64,000 nucleotides of DNA from Acinetobacter colistiniresistens (GCF_000413935.1 NZ_KE340383.1:1-64000); one strand, 5' to 3'. Counted from the stretch's first letter, positions 1-9,667 are shown. Made by a program: numbers and translations. Notes: generated by a model not told the origin, from the sequence alone.

Positions 1-374
<374 letters not shown>

Positions 375-576
375 AAAATCATTAGTAGCTTATGGCTACA
401 AATCTTGGCTCATCAATTTTCTGACTAAAAATTCGCTCAAATAAACTTCGAGAAATTTCTACTCTTCAATCAATGAAATATTTTCGATTGATCAACCAGT
501 AAAAATCCACACAAGTTGTTCTTCTATTCTCTTAATGATCTTCTCGATGATTCGTCATCATCAAGCTAGGTCGGCT
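375..576 (-). other. rrn operon leader region
   Basis: This roughly 200-bp stretch lies between the mature 16S 5' end and the rrn promoter and has no plausible gene. It would be transcribed as the 5' leader of the rRNA precursor, where antitermination (boxA-like) and RNase III processing sites normally sit. I could not assign a boxA with confidence. Confidence 0.6.
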
Positions 577-604
577 ATATTACTCTCAATTTCTTAAAAG
601 TCAA
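577..604 (-). promoter_or_regulatory. rrn promoter, sigma-70 type
   Basis: On the minus strand there is a -35 TTGACT (599-604) and a -10 TAATAT (577-582) with a 16-bp spacer. It lies about 200 bp upstream of the 16S 5' end, the usual arrangement for an rrn promoter. The region from 605 to 785 further upstream is AT-rich and shows no gene; it may hold UP-element or additional promoter sequences. Confidence 0.7.
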
Positions 605-785
605 CAGGTAATTTAGATATTTATCAAACTTATCAATCAACCCAAGAATTCAACCACTTTAAGCCAAATCCTTGTTTCTCAACAAGTTTTTATCTGCATC
701 ACCGCCGATGGATGTGCATTCTACAGCATTTCTGACCCGTTGCAACTGCTTTATTCAAATTTATTTAAATTATTGCATCGACCGA

Positions 786-1847
786 TTATTTTTTACACAA
801 ATACGGCTGAAAATGTGCGATTTGGTCGATTATTTGCTCAGTTTTATTTTTTTCTTGCCAGTGTAACGGCCTGCAATCGATATATTCACAGTATCCAGTG
901 CCCTCATAGTTTTCATTTCCCCATAAGAGTTGATAGTGAAAGCTGCCCACATAGCCTGCAGCCAAACCAAATTTATAATCGCCCCGACTTTGGGCTTTCA
1001 ATTGAAAGACAACTTCATCCTTTTCCGAATATTGCCAGATAAATTCTCGTGGTAAATACATGTCACGTCCATTCGGTGTTTGCACCTTTGGATAAACACG
1101 GCTGACATCAAAAATCACTTGATGATCATAAAGTACAGAATGTTGTTCATTCGACTGAATTTCAATGCGAGAAAAAATGATGTTATTCCATTGATTTCTA
1201 AGTTCAGACAAGATGATCTGAAAGTCTGAATTGACCTGAATAATTTGATAGGTAAAAAAGTGAAAAGCAATAAAAGGTAAATAGATGGCTCGGGCATGTT
1301 TTAAAATTCCTTGCGCCTCAATTTGATATTTTTGTTTTTTATAGGTGATTTCACCTTCACATTGGCAACGCACATACCAGTAATCCCCGACTCCCCATTG
1401 CAAAGCCGAATGGTTTTCAATGTCTGTACCAATATTTACTTTGAGCTGGCAACTGAATTCTTCATCATCACGCTTAAAATAATAATTAGGGAAATCCACC
1501 TGAATATGATCGACATCCAAAAACTGATAACGATCTTGCTCTAATTGGCACTGCTCTTTGGCGCTATAACTTTTGAGATGTCCGACTGTTGATAAACTAC
1601 TGGCAACTAAAACGGTCGCAGTATCAATTGCAGTCGTGGTAATGGCACTGGCGTTATAACAAATGGGGATGCGAGGTTGGCCGATTAGGCTAATAAAATT
1701 TAAATAATGAAAGGGTTCAGGTAAATTGGGCAAGATCAAAGCCTGATAGACGATCTTAAATAAGCCTTTAGGTGGGTGAAAGGTTAAAGCATCTGACTTA
1801 TTGAGGTTCAGCTGCTTTAATTGATTGTTATTCATCAATATTGGCAT
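786..1847 (-). CDS. Conserved hypothetical protein (possibly DUF6670-like)
   Basis: This is a 353-residue soluble protein with no signal peptide or membrane segment. It is rich in aromatic residues and has the look of a beta-sandwich or lipocalin-like fold, for example repeated segments such as CQLKVNIG, WYVRCQCEGE and YQLLWGNENYEGTGYCEY. I recall Acinetobacter proteins of this kind being labelled DUF6670, but that is a weak recollection and no function is known to me. The start at 1847 has a strong ribosome binding site (GGAGG, 6 bases before ATG). It lies 16 bp downstream of pssA on the same strand and is probably co-transcribed, which hints at a membrane or lipid-related role but does not prove one. 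Confidence 0.75.
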   Translation of the reverse strand: MPILMNNNQLKQLNLNKSDALTFHPPKGLFKIVYQALILPNLPEPFHYLNFISLIGQPRIPICYNASAITTTAIDTATVLVASSLSTVGHLKSYSAKEQCQLEQDRYQFLDVDHIQVDFPNYYFKRDDEEFSCQLKVNIGTDIENHSALQWGVGDYWYVRCQCEGEITYKKQKYQIEAQGILKHARAIYLPFIAFHFFTYQIIQVNSDFQIILSELRNQWNNIIFSRIEIQSNEQHSVLYDHQVIFDVSRVYPKVQTPNGRDMYLPREFIWQYSEKDEVVFQLKAQSRGDYKFGLAAGYVGSFHYQLLWGNENYEGTGYCEYIDCRPLHWQEKNKTEQIIDQIAHFQPYLCKK

Positions 1848-1863
1848 ACTGAACCTCCGTATT

Positions 1864-2697
1864 TTAACTTGTTATTTTGGCATCATTTTTTTTGGCAAAT
1901 AGTGTCGTTACAAATCCTGAAAGGACGTAGATGATACAGACAATCAGTATCCCTACAGGAATGTTGTACGTGATTGCAGCAAAAATCAAGACCACAGGTA
2001 ACATCACGACGAAAGGTACACGCTTACGATCCATTTGTTTAAATGAATAGTACTTGATGTTGGAAATCATCAATAAACCCACCGCAACCATGACCACTGA
2101 GTTAATCACCTGAATCACAATATCTTTTAAATCAAAGATGAATGGGTAATCACGCCCTACCCAGACCAATGAAATCACGGTCACCGCTGCAAGTGGACTG
2201 GCAATACCAATAAAGTAACGCTTATCGACCACACCAATCTGTACATTAAAACGCGCTAGACGGAAAGCTGCGCAAGCCGTATAGATAAAGCAGCAAGCTA
2301 AACCGATACGCCCCAGATCATGCAAACTCCAGCTATACATCAAGATCGCTGGGGCAACACCAAAGGCCAACAAGTCAGAAAGCGAATCGTATTGCTCACC
2401 AAATGCACTTTGTGCACCAATGGCACGGGCTACGCGACCATCTAAACCATCTAGCAATGCAGCCAAGAAAATGGCATAAATTGCTTGGTTAAAATTTCCA
2501 TTCATACTGGCAATAATTGAATAAAAACCAGAAAGCAGTGCGGCCGTTGTAATTAGATTCGGCCATAAATAAATACCACGGCGTTTCACTTTTTGTCCTT
2601 CGTGCGTATGCTCTTCTTCTTCTACTTCAAAAGTGATTCCATCAAAAGAATGATCATCTTTATTTAACTCAGAATCAGGTTTAAGAGAATTTGTCAT
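1864..2697 (-). CDS. pssA: CDP-diacylglycerol--serine O-phosphatidyltransferase
   Basis: This integral membrane enzyme transfers phosphatidyl from CDP-diacylglycerol to L-serine and makes phosphatidylserine, the precursor of phosphatidylethanolamine. The CDP-alcohol phosphatidyltransferase signature DGxDGRxAR...G...D...D is present at residues 83-108 of 277, in the order DGLDGRVAR then GEQYDSLSD. About six further hydrophobic helices follow. It belongs to the membrane-type PssA family (Bacillus/Helicobacter type), not the E. coli phospholipase D-type enzyme. I chose ATG at 2697, since the upstream in-frame TTG (2706) is only 2 bases from the GAGGA motif. The N-terminal ~35 residues are acidic and hydrophilic. 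It shares an apparent transcription unit with rlmJ upstream and the hypothetical gene downstream. Confidence 0.95.
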   Translation of the reverse strand: MTNSLKPDSELNKDDHSFDGITFEVEEEEHTHEGQKVKRRGIYLWPNLITTAALLSGFYSIIASMNGNFNQAIYAIFLAALLDGLDGRVARAIGAQSAFGEQYDSLSDLLAFGVAPAILMYSWSLHDLGRIGLACCFIYTACAAFRLARFNVQIGVVDKRYFIGIASPLAAVTVISLVWVGRDYPFIFDLKDIVIQVINSVVMVAVGLLMISNIKYYSFKQMDRKRVPFVVMLPVVLIFAAITYNIPVGILIVCIIYVLSGFVTTLFAKKNDAKITS

Positions 2698-2735
2698 TAT
2701 TTTCAATTCCTCGAGAATATTTGGATGTTGATGGG

Positions 2736-3593
2736 TTATTCACCCACCAACCAACGCACAGCAGCATGTCCACCAGTTTCATTCATACGTAGATGTGGAA
2801 ATAACCATTGTAATGCTTGATCCGCATCTTCCGAGAATTTCCAAGGCGGGTTAATTACCAATAAACCACAACCATTCAATCCAACTGGCGTGTCATCTGG
2901 CCATACACAAATTTCACAAATCAACTGACGGCGAATTCCAGTTTTAAGCATTTTCTTTTCAAAACGCTCAATCATCGCGCGATCTTTAATTGGATACCAT
3001 ACGGCAAATACACCCGTTGGCCATTTTTTATGTGCAGCTTGGAGTATTTCAACCAATTGTGGAAAATCTTTACGCTCGATTTCGTAAGGAGGGTCGATCA
3101 TGACCAATCCGCGCTTTTCTTTAGGCGGAATAACCCCCATCAGGCCTTCATAAAAATCACGTTCATGTAAGCCCGCACGTTTATCGCGAATATTAAAATA
3201 CAACTGCTGAAACACATCACGCTGCATTTCAAATATAGTCGCTTTATCCATCTCACGCATGCCTTCAAGCGCAAACCAAGGTGAGCCTGGATAAGCACCT
3301 TTACCCGAACCTGCTCGCATATCTTCAACAATTTTGAGATATTGTTTTACACCTTCAGGCGCATTACGTTTAATCGAATCATCAAGCTTGACCAAACGAT
3401 GGATACCCGTTAAGAATTCACCTGATTTTTGTGCTTCAGACGTAGATAAATCATATTTACCTGCACCACCATGGGTATCGATATATCGATAAGGTTTATC
3501 TTTAGCATTTAAACGAGCGAGCAGTTGAAGCAAAAGTACATGCTTCATAACATCGGCAAAGTTACCCGCATGGAAATGGTGACGGTAATTCAT
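2736..3593 (-). CDS. rlmJ: 23S rRNA (adenine(2030)-N6)-methyltransferase RlmJ
   Basis: The 285-residue protein starts with the family hallmark MNYRHHFHAGNFADVMKH and carries the N6-adenine methyltransferase catalytic motif DPPY at residues 167-170. RlmJ uses S-adenosylmethionine to methylate A2030 of 23S rRNA in the cytoplasm. The length matches the E. coli enzyme (280 residues). GAGGAAT lies upstream of the ATG. The upstream side (3594-3975) holds a structured non-coding element. The gene is followed after 38 bp by pssA in the same direction. Confidence 0.95.
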   Translation of the reverse strand: MNYRHHFHAGNFADVMKHVLLLQLLARLNAKDKPYRYIDTHGGAGKYDLSTSEAQKSGEFLTGIHRLVKLDDSIKRNAPEGVKQYLKIVEDMRAGSGKGAYPGSPWFALEGMREMDKATIFEMQRDVFQQLYFNIRDKRAGLHERDFYEGLMGVIPPKEKRGLVMIDPPYEIERKDFPQLVEILQAAHKKWPTGVFAVWYPIKDRAMIERFEKKMLKTGIRRQLICEICVWPDDTPVGLNGCGLLVINPPWKFSEDADQALQWLFPHLRMNETGGHAAVRWLVGE

Positions 3594-3637
3594 GTTAACA
3601 ATTATTCCTCAATTCAGCAGGTAGTTTAACATGAAAA

Positions 3638-3906
3638 TAGGGGCCGATGACATTTCACAGATGCTTGCGACTGTTGACATTTTTCAGCTGATACAAGGCA
3701 TGGTTTTCGAAATTTAGCATTCTAAACGAGAAAAGCATAACGCCGAAGCAGCAAAAAATGTCGCAGTCCCGAAGGGTTATAGCTAAAACTGCCCTAAACT
3801 TCGTTATGAAACTTGACAAGGGAATCGCCATTGCCTACGTTCCTTGCCTTGTTTATGTCGTTTTAGCTTATAACGCAAGGCATGGTTGAAATATCAGCAG
3901 CCCCTA
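3638..3906. repeat. 269-bp structured intergenic element with terminal inverted repeats
   Basis: The interval between rlmJ and the 2OG oxygenase gene (3594-3975) holds no gene. It is bounded by 20-bp imperfect inverted repeats (3638-3657 and 3887-3906, 17 of 20 bases pair). Inside are a perfect 12-bp direct repeat CAAGGCATGGTT (3694-3705 and 3876-3887) and a second inverted pair, GTTATAGCTAAAAC (3776-3789) against GTTTTAGCTTATAAC (3860-3874). The pattern resembles a non-autonomous mobile or REP/BIME-like element with several nested stems. No target duplication was clear. Confidence 0.55.
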
Positions 3907-3975
3907 AATTATTCTTTAGCGTTGATGTGATCGTCTAAAATTGTCCTGTAATCAAACCGATGCCACTGGAGTGCC

Positions 3976-4599
3976 ATGCAAGCAACCTCTCTTCCCCAAG
4001 CATTCAATCTTCAGTCCTGGAATTTGGACCAAGTCCTGAATGATTTAAATGAATTTGGTTTTGCCTTAATTGATCAAGTGTATTCAGATGAATATGTACA
4101 AGCACTTGCACATGAATGTAGCACTCATCTTGCCGAATTCAGAGCAGCAGGGATACAAAATGGCGTCGTCAGCCATATCCGCAGTGATCACATTTTATGG
4201 ATTAATGAGCAACTACCCATTGCACAACAGCATTTACAAACTTTAGAACACTTATCTCAAGCATTAAATCAGGCCTTCTATTTAGGTATTCAAGAAGTTG
4301 AGGCTCATTTTGCCTGTTATAACGCAGGCGAATTTTATGCTTTGCATCGAGATAATCCGCAGCAAAAGAATGACCGAATGATTTCAACCGTATTTTATTT
4401 GCATGAAAACTGGCAAGAGGAATGGGGTGGGCAATTACGCTTACAAGATAAGCAGGATCAATGGCATATCATTCAGCCACAACCCAACCGTCTGGCTATT
4501 TTTCAAAGTGATGTTTTACACGAAGTATTGCTTTCCAAACAGCAACGCCTCTCGATCACCGCATGGTTACGAAGTGGCAGTTCAATCTGGAATAACTAG
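3976..4599 (+). CDS. 2OG-Fe(II) oxygenase family protein
   Basis: This 207-residue protein is a prolyl 4-hydroxylase-type non-haem iron dioxygenase. The iron ligands are visible as HRD (His124, Asp126) and His182 in QSDVLHEVL. Arg191, in the RLSITAWLR strand near the C terminus, is the expected 2-oxoglutarate-binding residue. The segment YNAGEFYALHRDN is typical of the P4Hc domain. Such proteins hydroxylate protein or small-molecule substrates using 2-oxoglutarate and O2; the substrate here is not evident. There is a GGAG-like site 5 bases before the ATG. It stands alone downstream of the non-coding element, followed after 79 bp by an unrelated hypothetical gene. Confidence 0.85.
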   Translation: MQATSLPQAFNLQSWNLDQVLNDLNEFGFALIDQVYSDEYVQALAHECSTHLAEFRAAGIQNGVVSHIRSDHILWINEQLPIAQQHLQTLEHLSQALNQAFYLGIQEVEAHFACYNAGEFYALHRDNPQQKNDRMISTVFYLHENWQEEWGGQLRLQDKQDQWHIIQPQPNRLAIFQSDVLHEVLLSKQQRLSITAWLRSGSSIWNN

Positions 4600-4678
4600 G
4601 CTGTATTCATTTTTCAGCCTTTAAATTACTAAAAACAACCTTATATACCCCGCATAACTGACGATTTTGGATCAATAC

Positions 4679-5206
4679 ATGTCGAATGAAACTAAACAAG
4701 TGATTGCTCGAATTGGTGAAACTGACCAACGCTTTTTAGAGGGCAATACGCCTGAACTTGCTTTAGAACGTGCAGACCTGCGTTTACAACTGGTCATGCT
4801 CAGTCATGTTCGTCAGGAACAGTTGCACTTCTTACAAGAAGCAATTGTGCTGCTTGAACAGGCACGCATCGAATATGACGAAATGCCGTTAAGCTTGTAT
4901 TTAAATCTGTCGTTATATTTGGCCAAGGCCTATATGATTTATTTCGAGCTGACCAAGGAACAGCGTTTTGCTCTGATCACTCAGCAAATTTTGAAGCCTT
5001 TGGCACACCATGAGCATTTAGATGTTTATTTCTTTTTGGCTTATGCCTCTGCAGCCAAACAGGAACAAGCTTTAACTCGTCACTGGTTAAAGAAATATAC
5101 ATCTTGCCTAGACCATGACTTGGAGTTACTACAGCTTCATCCTGCGTTTATTCAACTTCGGCAGGAAGACTGGTTTAAAACCCTCATTCAAAATAAAGCT
5201 CACTAA
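4679..5206 (+). CDS. Hypothetical helical protein
   Basis: This is a 175-residue, almost entirely alpha-helical cytoplasmic protein. Segments such as YLNLSLYLAKAYMIYFELTKEQRFALI followed by a second helical pair suggest a TPR-like helical repeat, but I cannot match it to a named family. I used ATG 4679; an in-frame TTG lies 12 bases upstream. The stop codon lies in the loop of the terminator hairpin that follows. It faces the DUF2789 gene tail to tail. Confidence 0.65.
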   Translation: MSNETKQVIARIGETDQRFLEGNTPELALERADLRLQLVMLSHVRQEQLHFLQEAIVLLEQARIEYDEMPLSLYLNLSLYLAKAYMIYFELTKEQRFALITQQILKPLAHHEHLDVYFFLAYASAAKQEQALTRHWLKKYTSCLDHDLELLQLHPAFIQLRQEDWFKTLIQNKAH

Positions 5207-5221
5207 TGTGAGCTTTATTTT
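5191..5221. terminator. Bidirectional intrinsic terminator
   Basis: A 13-bp perfect stem (5191-5203 pairs with 5208-5220) with a TAAT loop is flanked by A/T runs on both sides. It separates two convergent genes and overlaps the 3' end of the upstream coding sequence. Confidence 0.85.
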
Positions 5222-5234
5222 GATCTGAAAATGA

Positions 5235-5477
5235 TTACTTGGTGCTGTCCACATGCAATTGCTGATTCAGCTCATCAATCACAATCGCCCATTCATCATC
5301 TTTATCCCAATGACTCTTGAGAAAATCACGCTGCCCTGCACTCCAAAATTCAGCTTCATGCAACTTCTGGTCGGCACTCAGTTGATGAGTTCTCACAAAG
5401 TTTTCGATTGCTGCCTCATCTGCCCCAAGCCCGAGTTGTTCAAATAAAAGCTCAAGTGTCGGTTGCTGTTCAAACAT
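5235..5477 (-). CDS. DUF2789 family protein
   Basis: The small acidic protein of 80 residues matches the pattern of DUF2789: PTLELLFEQLGL, then IENFVRTHQLS, then HEAEFWSAGQRDFL. The function is unknown; the family is common in gamma-proteobacteria such as Pseudomonas and Acinetobacter. The start was set at 5477, where a GGAGAATAACA ribosome binding site precedes ATG; an upstream in-frame start would lack one. It is a stand-alone gene downstream of mdh and shares the bidirectional terminator with the convergent neighbour. Confidence 0.85.
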   Translation of the reverse strand: MFEQQPTLELLFEQLGLGADEAAIENFVRTHQLSADQKLHEAEFWSAGQRDFLKSHWDKDDEWAIVIDELNQQLHVDSTK

Positions 5478-5584
5478 TGTTATTCTCCAAGTGATGTCCT
5501 TTATCAAAATAATCTAACAGTAAATCGCCTTGTGATGCAGCGATAGGTCTATCTTTTCTTGTTGTTTTTTGTTCTTAAACGACA

Positions 5585-5615
5585 TAAAAAAAGCACTCTC
5601 TAAGAGAGTGCTTTT
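5585..5615 (-). terminator. mdh intrinsic terminator
   Basis: A 12-bp perfect stem (5589-5600 with 5604-5615) has a TAA loop and a U-run on the minus strand. It lies 20 bp after the mdh stop codon. Confidence 0.9.
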
Positions 5616-5635
5616 CAATTTATCAAAAAGATAAA

Positions 5636-6622
5636 TTATTTAACCATGTCAGCAATTGCTGCACGTTCTTCTTCAAGCTCATTCAGCGTGAAGTTGATAC
5701 GCTCACGGCTGAACTCATCAATTTCTAAGCCTTGAACGATTTTGTATTCACCGTTTTCAGTCGTCACAGGGAAACCGAACATTACGCCTTCTGGAATACC
5801 ATAAGAACCATCAGATGGAATACCCATGGTTACCCATTTGCCGTTAGTGCCCAACGCCCAATCACGCATATGATCGATTGCAGCATTTGCAGCTGAAGCC
5901 GCTGAAGACAAACCACGCGCTTCGATGATCGCAGCACCACGTTTACCAACAGTTGGAAGGAACACATCTTTGTTCCATGCTGCATCGTTGATTTTGTCTT
6001 TTAAGCTTACGCCATTTGCAGTTGCAAAACGGTAGTCCGCATACATTGTTGGAGAGTGGTTACCCCAAACAGTCATGTCTTCGATGTCAGAAACTGCCAC
6101 ACCAGCTTTTTGAGCAAGTTGAGTCAAGGCACGGTTGTGGTCAAGACGTAACATTGCAGTAAAGTTTTTCGCTGGAAGATCTGGAGCCGATTTCATTGCG
6201 ATGTATGCATTGGTGTTTGCTGGGTTACCAACAACCAATACTTTAACATCACGGCTCGCAACTTCATTGAGTGCTTGGCCTTGACCAATAAAGATTTCGC
6301 CATTCACTTTTAACAAGTCCGCACGTTCCATACCAGGACCACGTGGGCGAGAACCAACTAATAACGCGTAGTCAGCATCTTTGAATGCAACTTTAGGATC
6401 ATCAGTCCCGATCATGCCTGCCAATAATGGGAAAGCACAGTCATCAAGTTCCATCATCACGCCTTTAAGCGCTTGTTGAGCTTTCTCAAAAGGAACTTCA
6501 AGCAATTGTAAAATGACTGGTTGATCTTTGCCTAACATTTCACCGCTTGCGATACGGAATAATAAGCTATAACCAATTTGACCAGCAGCGCCTGTAACGG
6601 CAACACGAACGGGTTGCTTCAT
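5636..6622 (-). CDS. mdh: Malate dehydrogenase (NAD-dependent)
   Basis: The enzyme oxidises malate to oxaloacetate in the TCA cycle with NAD+. The 328-residue protein has the Rossmann motif GAAGQIG at 11-17, substrate-binding arginines in [10 protein letters not shown] (Arg92 or Arg94, and Arg100), the Asp161/Arg164 region LDHNRA, and catalytic His189 in GNHSPT. This is the cytosolic/chloroplast-like type 2 form found in Acinetobacter and other proteobacteria, not the E. coli-type enzyme. The start at 6622 has GGAGAATATCAC before ATG; an extension of 10 residues upstream has no such site. It is a single-gene unit with its own terminator. Confidence 0.97.
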   Translation of the reverse strand: MKQPVRVAVTGAAGQIGYSLLFRIASGEMLGKDQPVILQLLEVPFEKAQQALKGVMMELDDCAFPLLAGMIGTDDPKVAFKDADYALLVGSRPRGPGMERADLLKVNGEIFIGQGQALNEVASRDVKVLVVGNPANTNAYIAMKSAPDLPAKNFTAMLRLDHNRALTQLAQKAGVAVSDIEDMTVWGNHSPTMYADYRFATANGVSLKDKINDAAWNKDVFLPTVGKRGAAIIEARGLSSAASAANAAIDHMRDWALGTNGKWVTMGIPSDGSYGIPEGVMFGFPVTTENGEYKIVQGLEIDEFSRERINFTLNELEEERAAIADMVK

Positions 6623-6789
6623 GTGATATTCTCCAATGAGATGCGTTTGCACGATTGAACGCTATTATTATTCAATCGAATTATCATAAACGGCAAAGAT
6701 TGTACTCTAAAGCGAATACAGATGCATGTAAAAGAGAATGAATTTCAACGAAAGTCTAATAGAAAATACAAATCAAACTAGGTAAATAC

Positions 6790-7476
6790 CTAGTAACTGC
6801 CTTTAATTGTAAATTCACTTGGGCAGCCCGTCACAATATGGCTTGCGCATTGTTTATATTGACCATTTTTCTGATAGCACACCCGAATTTCGGTCAAGAC
6901 CGAATCAAATCTCGATGACTGGCAAGTAAAGCGAATTCCATTCGGTGGTAATGAAGGATTCAATTTGACAAATTGCTGTCTGAGATTTTCTTTCTGTACT
7001 TCAATCGTATTGGGGCTGGTCAAATCTGCAGGGATTTTCAAACGTTCTGCAAAGTTAATAATGGTTCTAAAATATTGGCTGGCATTCATTGGCATACAAC
7101 CACCCACATCTTGCCATAACTGTATGCGCGCATTTTCATCAGGCATGACACGTGCAACTACTTTTGCCTGCAACGGTGATAACTTGGCAGAAGTTTTAGT
7201 TGAGCAATCCCGGTTTAAAGGTACTTCAGGCAATAGGCTGGCAATGGTCAGTGAATAACCTTCCAGACATTTACGTTGCTTTTGTCTTGACGAGTCAAAA
7301 GAGCATGCTGCCGGTGTCATTTGTACATGCATGACATAACCAGCAACATCAGGATTACTCGCAGCGTGCGATGGCGCAGTAAAAGAGAAGATTGCAGCAC
7401 AGCTTAATATCTGTGCCACGCTCATCAACTGCGTTTTGAGTAACTGGATTGATTTCATCAAATGCAAAAACTTCAT
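6790..7476 (-). CDS. RNase T2-family protein, catalytically degenerate
   Basis: This secreted protein of 228 residues (signal peptide about 1-38, ending TAPSHA) has the RNase T2 layout in order: a SPxxC-like PAACSF, the first conserved block, a Cys-rich middle, VMP, the second conserved block, a YF...L segment, and IRFTCQ...LTEIRVC. In active enzymes (for example E. coli RNase I) the two blocks read HGLWP and KHGxC. Here they read IASLLP (about 78-83) and QDVGGC (122-127), so both catalytic histidines are missing. The fold and the disulphide cysteines appear kept. It is therefore probably a non-enzymatic binding protein or an enzyme of altered mechanism. It lies 27 bp downstream of the slt gene on the same strand and is probably co-transcribed, pointing to a periplasmic location. 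Confidence 0.75.
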   Translation of the reverse strand: MKFLHLMKSIQLLKTQLMSVAQILSCAAIFSFTAPSHAASNPDVAGYVMHVQMTPAACSFDSSRQKQRKCLEGYSLTIASLLPEVPLNRDCSTKTSAKLSPLQAKVVARVMPDENARIQLWQDVGGCMPMNASQYFRTIINFAERLKIPADLTSPNTIEVQKENLRQQFVKLNPSLPPNGIRFTCQSSRFDSVLTEIRVCYQKNGQYKQCASHIVTGCPSEFTIKGSY

Positions 7477-7503
7477 TGTTTCACTTAAACATCTGGCTGT
7501 GTC

Positions 7504-9495
7504 TTAAGGCCCACTGCGTACCGGAATCGTGCTCATGCGTTTTTCCAACGATTGTGCACCTTGCCCTAATACCACACCATAATGGGTAGCATTGGTCATG
7601 ACATGTTTGACATAGTCACGTGTTTCCAATAATGGAATGGTTTCTGTGTATTGATCCGCTGCCATATTCTGGGCATCAGGTTGCCAGCGACGTGCACGAT
7701 TTGGGCCCGCGTTATAACCTGCTGTTGCCAATACCGCATTACCGCTCAACTGACTTTGAATCATCGAAAGATAATAGGTGCCATAACGAATATTGGTATT
7801 CATCTCACTCAAGGCTGCCGGGTTATAAGTTTCACCCATTTGTCTTGCGATCAGTTTTGCAGTATTCGGCATAATCTGCATCAAGCCTCCTGCCCCAACA
7901 TGCGAACGTGCAGAAGTCACAAAACGGCTTTCTTGGCGCATTAAACCATAGGCCCATGCTGGATCAATACCTGCATTGTAACTATGGCTGGTCACATTGC
8001 TACGATGCGGTGTGGCAAAACGATAGGTATCATTATGGCGCGATGTGGTGCGATCAGCGGCATAAATGGCACGATCATACCAACCCATATCATGCGCACG
8101 TTTTGCAGCGGCTAAAAGCAGACCATCGTCGTGTTGCAAATACGCTTGACGCACTGCCCAGTTCCATTCACGGTTGGTATAGTTCGCAGGTGCATTAACA
8201 TCTCTGAGTGCAAATGCACGTCTAAAATGAATATTTTGATTTAAACGTTGTATATCTTGCGTACTTGGCTGTTCGTTATATGGCTGATGATTATAACGTT
8301 CACCTAAGCGGTCTTTTGCCAGCAGGTTATGGTAATCATCGCCACCCTGTGCCAATTTGCGATAAATCTGTTGTGCAGCCTGTTTCGATCCGCCATCAGA
8401 ACGTTGCTCAGATGCACGTGCCAACCAATACTGCCAACGATCTTCCTGCTTTTGCGTGACTGACATCGCATCAATCGCACGAATCAAACTTTCCCAAGCC
8501 CCAAAGCGAATCGCCTGACGCGCATAAATCTCTGCCTCTTCCGGACTCAATGGATAACCATAACTTTGGTCATAGGCATTTAAGACTTCACGATTAAAGC
8601 CATTTTTCATCACTGTCGTACCACCGACATAACCAATGGTACGGTACAAATACTGCTGGACTGGCTGCGGCACATCCTGAGCAGCACGCTGCACATTGCC
8701 CAAGGCATTGGTTAAATCGCTATCAGCAACACGGCCTAAAGCAAAAATCAAATAGGCATAATCGGCATCATTTGATTTCGGTGCACTCCACAAATAACCC
8801 AATGGATTGGCTTGAATTTGATTGAACTGTGCTAAAGAAAGATTCAAGCCCATGGTTTGAGCTGTGGCAATCGCTGGGCCTGATTGACCTGCTCGCAGTT
8901 GCCCCCAGAGTCTTTGTTGACGATCTTGAGTGGTCATTAAAGGACTAGACAACATCAAGCGACCTAAACCATTACAAGCTTCAGGCTGAGAATTGGTGGT
9001 AAGCCAAATGTCTTTATATTCAGCAAAAACCAGACTGTCGCCTGTTTTGGCACGGACTTGCGCAACAGCACAACTTTCTTCTTGATCTGGATTGGTGACA
9101 TAACTCAGTACAGGCTTGGCATCAGCGAAGTTACCGAGCTTGACTTTTTCTTCGACATAATCGGCAGAAAGTTTTTCTGCCATCGCCGATTGTGGATAGC
9201 GTTGCGCATAGCTAATAATTGAAGATGCAGGTTGAAAACCCAGATTGGTATTCAGTTTCCAATATTCAGGGTAATAACCTAAAGCATCGTTCTGCATTTC
9301 GAATTGGTATTGATCAAGCAAAGCCGTATTATTTGCATTGGCAGCACGCAACGCATCATTAAATTGTTCATCTAAAGCATAGACAGACGAGCAGGCAATC
9401 ACGCCCCCCACTGCAATAAAACAACGGAAGCTCTTCTTGTTATTCAATTTATGAGTTAGGGTTGTTCTAAAATCACGCTGCTTTTTCATCTTCAT
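7504..9495 (-). CDS. slt: Soluble lytic murein transglycosylase (Slt70-like)
   Basis: A periplasmic enzyme that cleaves the MurNAc-GlcNAc bond of peptidoglycan to 1,6-anhydro products. After a signal peptide (cleavage near SSVYA-LDEQ, about residue 41) there is a long superhelical U/L domain, then a C-terminal SLT lysozyme-like domain from about 505. That domain has the catalytic Glu (about 522) in MRQESRF, followed by GGLMQIMPNTA, NIRYGTYYL and AGYNAGPNRARRW, all Slt family 1 motifs. The length of 663 is close to E. coli Slt (645). The start was placed at ATG 9495, since the in-frame TTG directly before is less likely; neither has a strong ribosome binding site. An RNase T2-like gene follows on the same strand. 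Confidence 0.93.
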   Translation of the reverse strand: MKMKKQRDFRTTLTHKLNNKKSFRCFIAVGGVIACSSVYALDEQFNDALRAANANNTALLDQYQFEMQNDALGYYPEYWKLNTNLGFQPASSIISYAQRYPQSAMAEKLSADYVEEKVKLGNFADAKPVLSYVTNPDQEESCAVAQVRAKTGDSLVFAEYKDIWLTTNSQPEACNGLGRLMLSSPLMTTQDRQQRLWGQLRAGQSGPAIATAQTMGLNLSLAQFNQIQANPLGYLWSAPKSNDADYAYLIFALGRVADSDLTNALGNVQRAAQDVPQPVQQYLYRTIGYVGGTTVMKNGFNREVLNAYDQSYGYPLSPEEAEIYARQAIRFGAWESLIRAIDAMSVTQKQEDRWQYWLARASEQRSDGGSKQAAQQIYRKLAQGGDDYHNLLAKDRLGERYNHQPYNEQPSTQDIQRLNQNIHFRRAFALRDVNAPANYTNREWNWAVRQAYLQHDDGLLLAAAKRAHDMGWYDRAIYAADRTTSRHNDTYRFATPHRSNVTSHSYNAGIDPAWAYGLMRQESRFVTSARSHVGAGGLMQIMPNTAKLIARQMGETYNPAALSEMNTNIRYGTYYLSMIQSQLSGNAVLATAGYNAGPNRARRWQPDAQNMAADQYTETIPLLETRDYVKHVMTNATHYGVVLGQGAQSLEKRMSTIPVRSGP

Positions 9496-9667
9496 CAATA
9501 TCTATGCTCAATTTTGCCCAGCCATTATAGTGTAATAAGTCTCGCCTTCCACTATTGTTGTGTTATGTAAATTACTGATTCATATTCATTAAAATTCACA
9601 CAATTTTATTCACAAACTGTCCATTTTTGTCAGTTTTTTATTCTCTGCGTTCCGTTTAAAATACTGC

